Source: Eretmocerus hayati (lineage: Eukaryota > Arthropoda > Insecta > Hymenoptera > Aphelinidae). From it: a stretch of DNA of 64,000 bases. Of this stretch, positions 22,234-35,800 are shown piece by piece (within the stretch, counting starts at the first letter, position 1; every line of letters starts with the position of its first letter). A model generated the notes under the pieces. It did not search any database. It had not been told where the DNA came from and saw only the letters and a list, made by a program, of their open reading frames with translations. Position numbers and translations under genes: made by a program. The stretch lies in the NCBI GenBank assembly GCA_029851415.1, contig CM056744.1, positions 97,497,338 through 97,561,337 of the forward strand, read 5' to 3'.

Positions 22234-25200
22234 TCAATCAGGTTCGTTGACTTTTCGCATCCTCAGCAATACGTTGTAAGGCTTTGGTGATAAGGTCAAG
22301 CCCGGGTTGATTCGAAGACTGGGTGGGTCTTGATCGGGAACGGGAAGTATCTCGTACCGTTGCATGATCCCAGCAAACAATAAAAAGAGCGCCGTCTTGG
22401 CAAGTGCTACACCTGGACACTGCCTTTTTCCTGGAATCAAAATTGATCCAGATTGATGGCTGCTTATCATCATTTGTTCTATGTCACTTATGGGAAACAA
22501 TTTTATGCATTTGTTGAATGAGCGCCCGATAAATTGATAGACGGATCATATACTGACGAGGGGAGCGACAACCTTGCGGGTCGTGGATCTTGACGAAACT
22601 TTGGGAATCTTCTTGTTTTGGTGAGAAATGAAGGTACCCAGAAGGGTTTCATCCAATGGGGCGCCTATCCTGAGATACAGTCATGGAGGCTAGCATTGCC
22701 AGTATATCTATATATGTGTCATTTTAACATGCGCCTATATAGACAGTGCTAATTTCTATAGCTGTATCTAGAGATAGGAGGCCCATTGGACAAAACCCTT
22801 CTGGGTACCTTCATTTCTCACCAAAACAAGAAGATTCCCAAAGTTTCGTCAAGATCCAGGACCCACAAGGTTGGTGTTCTCCTTGTGAGTGAAATCTCCT
22901 CATCACACACATGCATGGACTTACTCATAGTAAATGACCCCAAGTTCACAGTAAACTTTTCAAAATCAATGTCACTTCTCATAGCAGGTCACGATTTTAT
23001 CGGAAAATCACTATCGGTTCCCAAATGCTCAGTTCAAGTGAGGACAATTCAAATTTTCGAATTGAATGAAATTGATGATTCAGTAATCTCTCGGCTTCAT
23101 TCAACCATTTTACTTCTCTCTGCTCGTTGTCTAGTAAACCCAGGATGAATCTCTCTGGCTCTTCGAATAAATCAGTCAACGCAATCGAGTTGAAACTGAT
23201 GAAAATTGATGGGAGTGAAACTAATCTCAGAATCAAGGCCTTTGATATGTTTGTCCCACTGAAAACTATCACAATTAAAGAAAACTGTGGGTCTCGGTTC
23301 CCATACTTGCTAAAGTGAAAGAGCGTGATCGGGCATATGCTAAAGCCGGTACATCAAATGATCCCTTGAAAGAACCCGTATAAGAAGCTGCTCTCTTCGG
23401 TGTGTAACTTTTTACATAGTCCAAGGATGCATTCTTCAAAGCATTCTTATCGGAGGTCAGATTTTTGGAGGCAAACTGGCAGGTCATACACAAATCGAGA
23501 GTGAATGAGTCGATTGCATCCTCTCCATCCAGTTTTCCTTACTCCCGATGATTTGAAACATTACTATATATACTTCATCATGCTTCTCTTCCGTTTTTAT
23601 TTCAATCTTTTTTCTTCTCTTTTTCAATTTCAAAATCAACAAAACTGTTATTTCAACTTTGAAAAGTTACACTTGTAGAAGTCGATATGCCTACATCACA
23701 CACACTTCAGAACTACTAGATTGAGAGAGTTGCTAAGTGAGTTCAAGCGCTACCGCGACGTATTCCGAGTATTTTCTACACTCTCTACGGGCCCATACTG
23801 ACAGCCTTGATCAGACTCGACAAGTATCAGTGAATTCATCACTTCTATGCCAGCTATTCGGTCGCTCTGTTGATACTTGTTAGACCGTCAATGGCAGTCA
23901 AAGATAAGTTCAACACTCGACCCGAGCTGCGGGAGGGTAGCACCAACCCTTATCGAAGCCCGATCGTTCACTCGATTTTTTGGCCGAGCGTTCATCAGCA
24001 CTCGAAGAATTTTACAATTTTCTTCATCAGAGCGCAAGGATCCGCGTTATCGGTTGAGTTACTCGAAGAAAATTCCTAAGTGATCGTATTTGGTACACAG
24101 TATATAAGTATCGAAAATACAAAAACGACCAGAGAGCGTCCATTGGCTCAGTCAGTAGAGGCCTTGTGCCTTGAGCGGGCTGAAACAATGCGCTCGAGGG
24201 GGCGTGGGTTCGAATCCCGGTCGGGTCACTTGGGATTTTTTTCCGAGTAACTCAATCGAGAACGCGAACCCTTGCGTTCCGACAAAAAAATTGATAAAAT
24301 GCCTTGAGTGCTGAGCGCTCGGCCAGAAATTCGAAAGAACGATTGGGCTTCGATGAGGGTTGGCGGTATCCTCCAGCAGCCGTGTCGAGCGTTGAGCTTC
24401 GCTATGACTGTCATTGGCAGTCCAGAAGTATCAGCGGAGAGACCGAATGGCTGGCATAGAATTGATGGAACCACTGACACTTGTCGAGCCTGATTAAGGC
24501 GGTGAGTATGGGCCTGCATAAAATGCAGATCATACTCGAAAAACGCCGCGGTGGTGCTTGAATTCTCGTAGCAACTCTCTGGTAGAGCCCGCTCGAAAGT
24601 TCGCACTCACCTGATAGGAAACATTGGAAAAACGACTAAAAACTGGAAAAATAACTACAAACTGGAAACATGACAATGGCCTCCACGCCAAGGCGGTGGG
24701 GGTAACACGTAAAAGCTCGAAAGAGTATACGTTGGAAACAAAAATACAAATACAAATACAAAAACGACCATAACCCATAATTTTGACGTTTAACCTTCTG
24801 GATTTCATGAAAGTACACTCAGGCTTATCCTAAAGATAGCTTGGAAGGACTTTTGTCCGCTTCAACTCAGGAAAAACGCGTGACTCCATACTTTCAATAC
24901 CGTCAACCCGTAAAAAATCTTTTTGCGCGATCGCTTGTTATACTCGGGCCTCAAAAATGGTAGAGCAGTGTGTATACACAAAGATTTTGAAGGTCTTGGA
25001 AAGAGCTACAATATCCCGTAAGAATTTTCACGCTAGCGTGATTTGCATAGAAATGAAGAATGATTGATTGAAATGGGAATGTTTAGAGTTTCAGGCGTCG
25101 ATTATAAACTAGAAATTTCAATCAAAATAATTTCCCAAATCCGTAATTTGATAAATTTTTTCCTCATCTTTTGAATGCTTCTCGAATTATTGCTGCAGAC

Positions 25201-26856
25201 CCGAGGGCGTCGAAGTTACCGCTGTTTTCTATCAAAGTACAAAAGCTCAGATAAATTCCTTACCTTTTCCAAAAAAGAGCAGGTTGTCATCCCGAAACCG
25301 CGAAGAAGAGTGAGGTTCAACTAGGAATCTCTCAGGCTTGAAGAGTTTCGGCTCGGGATACAACTCCGAATCAGCATGGATTGAGTGCAGATTGATGATA
25401 ACGAAGCTTTCTCGGGGTATGTGATATCCAAGAAGCTCGGTGTCACGCAAAACGCGTCGTGGGCCAATTACAGGTACGACAGGAGCCAATCTTTGGCTCT
25501 CCAATATCACAGCTTCTAGATAAGGCATACTAAAAGACGAAACAGATTTAAGAAAGGTCGACAAAGTGAAATTGTATAGAACACAGCTGGCAAGAAGGGC
25601 TCACAGTTTTCATTCTTGACACTTTTGTTTTGATTTGAGTGGCTACAAATAAAATCTCAGTGCATTGAACTGACACTGACAATAGGTCATTTTGATGAGT
25701 TTCAGAACCGCGCAGCCCATTGAGTGTGCAAGGGAGGCTATTTTTTATTCAAGACGAACTTTGGAAGTACTTTCGCAAAGTTCTGATGATTTTCTATTAC
25801 CTACTCAAATGATAAATGACTCGAAAACCCCGATTAATCAAATTCAGAGCTCTTTGGAGGCTTCACGCAAAATTACTCTTTACATTTCTGGAATTTCCGA
25901 CGAAAAAATATTCTAGGAGAACCATGACGCGAATGTAATGCTCGAAAACTATTTTACACGTAGATTACATCAATATCAACCGAAATGGATGAAGAAATCA
26001 ATTTTGCTTGGAAATGTCAAAAAAAGAGTTATGGTCTACATCGTGGAGGTTATTTCAAGTCTGGAAGTAGTCAAAAAAATCGAGAAAGGTTTTGCAAGGA
26101 ATGAATCAATAGGTCTTTGAACCTTCTTTCGATTGTCGTGAGCAGAATTGCGATTGATTAGAGCAGTCCAAAGGTATAGGGCAAATTGTCGCGGCAGTTT
26201 TTCAAATTTTTAATTGGTGTAAACATGGACAATACGAAAACATTTTTTGGGCCTAAAAATGGTTGAAACTATCTTTTTTCAAGACTCGGAAACGAAAAAA
26301 GACGTATGATTGGAAAAAGACAACGGTCGAGGAGAACTTTACAAATTCGACGTAGAATTCCTCATCTAATAGGAATCAGATCACATGAGCACTTACTTCG
26401 CTTTATCATTCATATTTGGCAACCGATCTTGACCAATGACACGGTCAATCTCATCATGAAGTAATCGCTGTGAGTCCTGATTGATGAGCATGGTCAAGAA
26501 TAGAAAATCCAGAGTAGTCGCTGTGATGTTGAGTCCAGCCAGAAGAATATCGACCAATATCATCACCAACTGATCATCTGAAAAATACAAAACCCTTCTA
26601 CAGAATATATTTTAAGTCATGATCTTGATTACTATGGTCTTCTATATTCAAATTAGAATATTTTGACAGGACTGGTGAACGTTCAATGTACCGTGGGGTA
26701 TACAATGGGAGGCACGCCAAATCCCAGATGGTTACCCGTTTTTTCCCGATAAATTTTTTCGAAATTCCCCACTATTCCAATGCAAAGTCCTCAGAGGTAA
26801 AAGAATCAAAATATTCGATTAATAATAATTTCTCTATTCATAGATTTTATATATAT

Positions 26857-26888
<32 letters not shown>

Positions 26889-29800
26889 CATAATATTGAT
26901 TTAGCGATACACTAATAATCTCACAGTGCGCAACAGACATATCGCATTCAAAAAACTTAAAAAAGATATTTGAGTCTTTCTCTCTTTCTCTTTCAAGAGG
27001 TAGTTCCAGATAATTATGAATTTGAAGGCTACCTCTAAATCTCGCGTAACTGTTGATCATAACCGACTGCTTTGCTATCATATGAATATGAGTGAAAAGT
27101 CAGAGTTTCGCGCGAAACACACTTCCAAAAAGAGGCCATTTCTCAAATTTTCTTCTCAACGTTTTTATTATATTCTATAGCACAAAATATGAACTTTTTG
27201 CCACCAATGGGACCCCAAAGTGATGAATGGGACCCAAATTCATCACTTTATTCCTTTGAATTCTCTCCAACAAAAAAATTTGGGTATTTATTTCAATAAA
27301 AAGTGTATTTCCCGAATCCGATTAGAGCTACATAGAGATGCGGTTTGCGGCATTCAAAATGTCTTTAGAAAATCTCCCGAAACCGTTCTTGTAAAGTTGA
27401 TTTCGAGATTATGGTCGGTTTTATCGGGCAAAAAAGTGAAAAATATAGAAAACTATTCAGAAACCCAGTTCTTTAAAACCTCAAAAATTTGATATTCAAT
27501 GTAGAACTTTCTGTTCCTCTCCAAAAATGGTCCCGGAATCCTTTCTTGCTACCTACGGCCAATTTTTGCTATTTGTTACGAATCCATCTGTCAGGCTTTT
27601 GGAAATCATCTGTTTGATTGGGAATTTGAATTTCTGGAACTGTTTAATTAGAAAGTTATCAAAATTTCCTTCAAAATAACCACTCAATGAAATCAATTTC
27701 ATGCGTTTGAGCCAGAATTGCAGCGTTCAGAGGACCACTGAATCTCGATAATTCCCAGAAAGTGGGTCGGAGGTACCGGAGTCAGTCGGAAAATCCGGGC
27801 CTGTCTCCGTCCGATGGAGTCCACCAAGTTGCCGCACTCGAGCTTAATTTTTATCTTTTATACAGTTAGATTTCAAAAGTTGTGGTTACGGTTTGAAGGC
27901 AAGGAATTGACTTCGCCAAGTGATTATTTTGAAGGAAGTTTTCTTGGCTACCCAATTAAATTAGTTTCGGAATAGATCCAAATTCCTACACTTGCGCAAG
28001 AAACAGGCGATTTCCAGAAGCTTGGGAAATAGATTCTCCTATAGATTTGTGAAAAGTAGCAAAAATTGGCCTTAGTAACCGAAGAAGGAATTTGTGACTA
28101 TTTTTTTCTGAAAGAACGCAAAAATTTCCGCATGACGCATCCAATTTCCAAAGACCTAAATAATTGGATTTTTGAGAAATTGAATCTTCTATGTTCTCCA
28201 CTCTTTTGCCCGATAAAACTGCCTATAACCTCATGATCAACTTTACAAGGCCGATTTCGATAGGTTTTTTCAAAACCTATCGAAAGCCGCGAATCGCATT
28301 TCTGTATCTCCAATCAGATTCGAGAAATATGCATTTTATTGGGAAAAATACCCAAACTTTTTTGATGGAGATAATTCAAAACGATGGAGTAATGAACGTT
28401 GGAGATACCTGGAAAATTTTTTGGAGTTCCTGAAGTGTTGGAAATTTCATATTTTGTGCCATAAAGTCGCATTAAAAAGTTCAGATAAAAATCTGATACA
28501 TAATCCTTTTTCTTAGGTCTGTTTCGCGCGGAAGTACTCGATAAATGACAAAACTAGCGTTAAGTATCAGCGGCTAATTCATCTTACTACAGAGTATCGT
28601 TGAATAGTTCAAAAAAATTGAAATTAAACTTACCATCAAAAACGGTCTCTGGTCCTTTTCCCGAGTACATCTCGGTGAGAAACATGTCGATCACGTCACG
28701 CTCGGTACCCGCTATGAAATTCTTCTTATGCTCGTCGATTATTTCCTGAAAATCAATTGAATCTTTGAAAATCCCCGCACGAGACTGAAATCGTCATCTC
28801 AATTTCCGTGAATTTTCTATGGAGTACTCGATGATGATGTTTAGTTGGAACATTTCTCTAGCAACAAGTTGCAAAAGATGATTTTGTCATTTGGTAAACA
28901 CAGAAATGTAGACTGATGCACATCTAGACCTTGGATTTTGAATGTCACGAAATTGGTTCCATTAGTCTTCTCATTTTAATAAATTATCACAAAATTCCAT
29001 TGGAATCTTAATTTACTCACCGTTAATATACTTTTGAATTCGTTATTGAGAGTCACAAGGAGATTGTAACCGGAATAATTTGGTGCAATGTGACGAATCC
29101 AGGGAAATGCTGACAATATTCCACCTGTCATATCAAATGCTTGCGCTCGCCTCCCCATCAAATCGATAAAGTACTGCAACCTGGTTACATACAAAATTAA
29201 AAAATATTAAAATACTGTAAATATCGAAATCTACACATTTTTTCCATCATGCAAGAATTAATGAACTTTGGAACACCGAGGGAATTTTTTTGCAATTGAA
29301 TAAATGATGTTTCATTTCGAATGAACAATCCACTTTCTCCATAAGGGATCATCCTCTCATATTATATTACTCACAAACCAATTAACTCTTAGATAATACT
29401 CGGAAATGTTGTAATTTTCAGACGAATCCATGTAAATGTTCAAAAACATTATTCGATTTCACACGAATTACACAGGCGCACGAAATAAAGAAAGTTTTTT
29501 GATCAGAACAGGTGGAAGCCAGTTACCCTTTTGTCGAACTGCTGAATACAAATATGAACTCCGAGCAACCCTTTCTCCTAAACCCTTAGACGTTTTCGAG
29601 TTACTTATGGCCATGTTCATGATGAGTCATGGAAATATCTAGGAGTGGTTTTTGCGTTTCAAGAGCACATAGAACTGAGAGCGGGATTGTTTTGACGATC
29701 AAATATTACGCCAAGTACGTATTTTCGATAAATTTTGGTATCTTCTACTAGAAAGTTAGAAAAAACCATAGACATGTTGAAATTCTCTAAGATACTTAGT

Positions 29801-32800
29801 TCAACAAATTTTTGTTACTGATTGAAAAAATAGGGGGCTGCGAATGGCATTCATTGACTCATGCTGAATTAAGAATAGCCAATATAAATGCAATGTACAT
29901 CAGCCTACAGTAAGCATCTGAAAACATATGAAAAATCAATCTTACTTGTTCTGGTCAAATTTTTTGCCCGCCGCAAATATCCACAAAACATTAATGATGG
30001 CTGGGACGATGATTTGTTTCATTTGTCTTACTCCACCGTCTTGAATATTTTCCAGAATACACTCGAGCTCTTCTGTGATGTATTCGGACATTTCGCGACG
30101 AGCAAAACCCACCGATCTCATACTTCTCACAAACCAGCTTCTGATGCATCTCCATTCTGGCCCATCGTTCATCGTAATACCTATAAATTTATAAGTACCC
30201 ATCATCAAAAACTGCGCAGATTGCCGAGAGTTATAGAATCCTTTTTCATAGTTCGTCAGCCACATGAATTAGAATCGTATTCGAAAAGAGCTGATTAGGC
30301 TCCAGCGAGTCAGACTCATACAGCATAAAAGAGAATACGTGACGAAGCTGAGACAGAGTTTCAGGTTTCGATTCTCAAAATATAATGCCATTCGTCAGCA
30401 CAAAGAAAAGTTATCGCTTCTTTCAGTTCCTGTGAGACGGAGGAATGCATGGATGTAGCACCTTAATAAATTAAATTATTTGTATTTAAGAGCCTACGAT
30501 CCAAGATCTCGAAATCGAAACTGAATTTTTCTCAGTATAAGAAGTAACAACAAGAAATCTTGCAATCGAAAATTGAAATGTGAAATAAAAATCAAGTAGT
30601 TTTACCTTTCTTCTTTCCCATATTGCGGAGACGTATAAAATAATTCCATGGCCTGCCCTCGTATTCTTCAGAATTTAGTACTGTATGGATACCTTGCTTG
30701 CCTGACACAACAAAAGTATCGTTACGACCGAGTCTCAGCTTGAATACCGGGCTTGCATATTGGCGCGACAACTCGAGCAGTGCCACGTGTTGTCCGCCTA
30801 GCTTCTGGCTCAACTTGCGAAGCTGTTTCACGTTGCCTACGAACGGCCATGGAAATGGTCCTGCAATGAAATATTCATTTTATTCACATAAAAGAATAAG
30901 CAAGAATGTTTTACTGTAATCATTGTCGTGATGAACATTCTCAAAAATTGTTTTTGAAACAGCTGGAAACATGTGTGCATCGAAGAACGTATCGTCGGCC
31001 CTTACAAATTTTCATACGAAAAATAGCACATCTCTCAGCACATGCTAGTTTTTGTGTGAAAAATCTTGTGCTAGTCTTCGTAAGGGTAGACGGTATGGAA
31101 ACCCCGAAATTCTATGCCTCTAAGGGTGCTTTTCTTTGGTTATCGAAATTTTTAATAGAATTGTATAAACAGTAGGGTCCCATGTGAAAAACGAATGACT
31201 TGCCAATGACTTGCCAATGACTTGTGTATAGCTTGTGAATAGACAGAAATGGGCAGCGTTTGTCAAGCTATTCACAAGCTATTCACAAGTCATTGGCAAG
31301 TCATTGAATGTAGCCCTACGAAATTCATCAGCGATGATGCAGTTTATGACTGGGCCTTACTGGTGCAACTTCGGCACGGGTCCAGGTCGACCGTCAGCGC
31401 ATCTACCCACGCTGAGCGGGGGTGAAAAAATGTCGTTGTCGACGCGGGGCCTCAGGTTGATTTCGGCACGTGTGCCCTCCCCCTACATTCTGCGAGGGTG
31501 GAAAGCATATGGTGTGTTCGCCCACACCTTGCGTAGGTGGATGAATTGCGGGGGCAGGCGAGGGAGGCAAAAATCGTGTAAAAATCGTGTAAAAGGCAAA
31601 AACTGCAAGGAATTTGCTGAGAAAGTACAGATATTGTGTGAAAATCAAGACGATTGTCATTATGATAACGTGGTGTTGTTAATGAATACCAGACTAGGGA
31701 ACGTTTCGTTCTCAGTAACATATTTTCAACATGAAAATTGATTGTATTGGATTATTTTTATCATAATATAACCAATAAATCACAGATTTAATTCGTAGTG
31801 TCTCCTAGTATCCAGAATAAAATGGAAATAAACAACAAGCGAGAAGAGAGTGCGGCGGTGAGCTCACGATGAGTGAGACAGACAATTCGACTAGCAATTT
31901 GAGGTTATCGATGAATTTTGGTAATTGAATCGAATATGCATTGCTTGACTGAAATATTCATCCCGCGATCTCGAAGCACTCGTGTAGTTTTTTCCGGTAA
32001 CCCCGATCATACGTGTATTGAATTACAGAGTGGACACGATCCAATTTTGAATACACCACAGAAAGAGATTTCTTTCTTTCTTGGATACTTCAGGTCTCGG
32101 CGGATGTCAATTCCTTGTTTATTATTTATCGGCATCTATGTTCAATCGATCTAGCCGTCGTAAGTAAACACGTCGACAACAAACAACTAAATTACCTCTA
32201 GAATTACCTTATTTTTTTGTGACCTCGTGAATTGTCTAGAACTAAGCACAACTATCCAATGCCATGGCCTAAACCAACACATCGACATCCTAGAAAAGCT
32301 TTACGAGTGCTTCGAGATCGCGGGAAGAATATTTCAGTCAAGCAATGCATATTCGATTCAATTACCAAAATTCATCGATAACCTCAAATTGCTAGTCAAA
32401 TTGTCTGTCTCACTCATCGTGAGCTCACCGCCGCACTCTCTTCTCGCTTGTTGTTTATTTCCATTTTATTCTGGATACTAGGAGACACTACGAATTAAAT
32501 CTGTGATTTATTGGTTATATTATGATAAAAATAATCCAATACAATCAATTTTCATGTTGAAAATATGTTACTGAGAACGAAACGTTCCCTAGTCTGGTAT
32601 TCATTAACAACACCACGTTATCATAATGACAATCGTCTTGATTTTCACACAATATCTGTACTTTCTCAGCAAATTCCTTGCAGTTTTTGCCTTTTACACG
32701 ATTTTTACACGATTTTTGCCTCCCTCGCCTGCCCCCGCAATTCATCCACCTACGCAAGGTGTGGGCGAACACACCATATGCTTTCCACCCTCGCAGAATG

Positions 32801-35800
32801 TAGGGGGAGGGCACACGTGCCGAAATCAACCTGAGGCCCCGCGTCGACAACGACATTTTTTCACCCCCGCTCAGCGTGGGTAGATGCGCTGACGGTCGAC
32901 CTGGACCCGTGCCGAAGTTGCACCAGTAAGGCCCAGTCATAAACTGCATCATCGCTGATGAATTTCGTAGGGCTACATTCAATGACTTGCCAATGACTTG
33001 TGAATAGCTTGTGAATAGCTTGACAAACGCTGCCCATTTCTGTCTATTCACAAGCTATACACAAGTCATTGGCAAGTCATTGGCAAGTCATTCGTTTTGG
33101 TGGGCCGAAAAATGAAATTCTTCCCAAATCAAAACGCCTGGGCACTTAGTTTTCGGCATTTTGCACGTAGATAAAGGAAAAATTTTCCTGCGATTTTTAA
33201 AGTGAGAATCTCTGCTGAAGCAAGAGCCCTGACGATTTTTAAAAATGAAGGATTTTACTCGTTTTTTGCGTTATTTTTCAAACTGATCGAGTGAGGTGAA
33301 GAACTCACCCGGGATTAAAATCATCTTACAAACCATCATTTCTTATGTATTTTTGCACGTAGAAACCGAATTCGTGGTCCGCTTATTGAGCCTCAGAAGT
33401 GGAGGCTCTCTGTAGAATGCAAGACAACAACCGTAGCGAAAAAACGGTACTTTTCCGGAAAACAACCAATTACGTTAAAATCGGTATGTGTGAAAGAGCT
33501 CCCCATTTGTTGGTTCAATACAGCACCACACTACTTTTTCTTTTTTATTTTGACCTGCTGAAAACGATCCCGGTGGTTTTAGGGAGCTGTGATGCGTGAA
33601 ATTCAAGTAAAGAGGAGCTGATGACCGATGTGTCGAAGCCCGTGTATAACGATATGCAGTCAATGCATGAAGCATAGGACGAAAATCGTTCGTCGTCATC
33701 TGCTCAATACCTGCATTTCACGTATATAAAACCACCGGGATCGTTTCCAACAGACCAAAATACGAAAGAAAAAATAGTGTGGTACTATTTTAGACCCACA
33801 AATAGGGAGCTCTCTCATACACCGATTTTAACGTAATTGGTTGTTTTCCGGGAAAGTGCCGTTTTTTCGCTATAATCGTTGTCTTGCATTCCACAGAGAG
33901 CCTCCACTTCTGACGCTCAAGCGGACCACAAATTCGGTTGCTACGTGCAAAAATACATGAGAAATGATGGTTTGTAAGATGATTTAGATCCCGGGTGTGT
34001 TCTCCGCCTCATTCACTCAGTTTGAAAAATAAGACAAAAAACGAGTGGAAATCCTTCATTTTTGAAAATCTTTGGGGCTCTTGCTCCAGCAGAAAACCTC
34101 ATTTTAAAAATCGCAGGAAAATTCTTTCTTTATCTACGTGCAAAATGGCAAAAACTGGGACCCCATGGGTTTTGATTTGGGAAAAATTCGATTTTTCGGC
34201 CCACCCAAATAAACAGTCCAGAATTTTTCGGTTCATGTTAGAGAACTTAGGTGCTCAAAATCTTTCATCGGCAAGATTCTGAATGTCCATTTTTGAAGAT
34301 TTTCTCTGGAATGAAGTTTTAAGAGCTAATTTAGTGAGTATTCTTCATATCAAAATCATTCTGAAAATGAATTTTCCAATTTTTTATATATGTATATATA
34401 ATAAAGTTATTCGAAAAAATTGTAAAATAACTCATCAGTCTTGTGTCAAAAATGACTACTGAGAAAATTCGATGTCTTCCCGCCCATTAGATAGAGTGTA
34501 TATTAAATCGAAGAAAAATACAAAAACATGTCATCCATCCCATAAGTTTTTGAAGTCCAAGATAATCTCAGCAGGATGTGCCAAGAATCTACTGCCTTAT
34601 AATAAAATTTGATCTACCGTCAGAATAACTGAGATTTGAAGAGAGCAAGATCAGAGCTATTGATGAAGTCCGCCGTTAGCTGTAAGAGATTATGAGAATC
34701 TACTACTGTTAGGCCCACGGCGTGCCCCTGGCGAAAAAAAGTGGACCCCAAATGACGCTAAAATTCGGCAACGGCGATGTTTTCGTCATGCTTCAAAGTG
34801 ATGAAATTTTGTTGGCTCAAAATCGGAACCGTTCCTATTTTCGAGTTTTATCAAGAATGAGTTTTAAGCTATCGAATGTCATCTCCTCGTCTTTTGGGGG
34901 GAACTCATTGGTCATGGTGTCGTGCCAGTACAATCCAAACTCGTTTGGTAACCAATTACTCAACAGAAAAGTACACTTTTGAATGGATATACAAGTAATG
35001 AATCGAAATAGAAATGAGAAACGCGAGTGGTATTAAAAGAAACGATTGAAATACAATCAGGAGTGAAATGGAATTCATCACCGAATTCATTGATGATTCA
35101 GACAAATTTCTAGTGATACAAAATTAATGAAGTAAGCACACTATTCCTGGTTCAATTACCTGTTCGAGATCTCACGATGAAGACAACACCGAAACAAAAC
35201 TAAATATGGAGGGAGGAGAACTCCACAACTACATCTTGCAGTTTCTTTGGGTATGAGTCGTGGAGCGAGTTGACTTTCCTTCTTTCCGAGCTTCTTTCCC
35301 AAAACTTCAGAAACTCCCGATGGGCATATTTGCCTCTTGGCTTCCGAGTCAGACCATAGCCTCGAGCCATTACCTTCATCAAGTAGGTCAAGAGATTGTT
35401 TAAGGTGCCGAAAGAGTACATCGATTTCCAAAGTTTTTGATAATTTCTAGGAATTTTAATCTTCGTGTAGCTTGTCCAGTAATACATTCATTGACTCTGT
35501 TGGTACACGTTTTCTTAAGTGAGAATCACGGAATGAAAACGTCATCCATCGATCTGGATGCAGAAACATGTGATTTCATGGTGGACAGGCTAACATTCCC
35601 ACGAACTCATCTATCGAGAAGTGGATGAGGTTGTCTCAGTCCGGCAATCATTTCATTCAAACACCTCCCCATGATAACTTTGAAAGATGGGGTTTAATAT
35701 TTTAGGCCATAGAAAAGCTTGTTCAAGCCCAAGGATGATCACTAAACCATTTCAAAATAAATGGTTGACGAATCCCTGCGGCATTCACATTTGAAATTGA

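Noticed and set aside
22997..23493. Two minus-strand frames between P450 exons 7 and 8, considered as extra P450 exons
   Set aside because: Exons 7 and 8 join directly in phase through the haem-binding motif, leaving no room for another exon; the frames show no P450 motif.
31235..31741. 168-codon frame as a host gene
   Set aside because: Lies wholly inside a palindromic repeat, is duplicated with it and matches no family I know; reported as a finding only.
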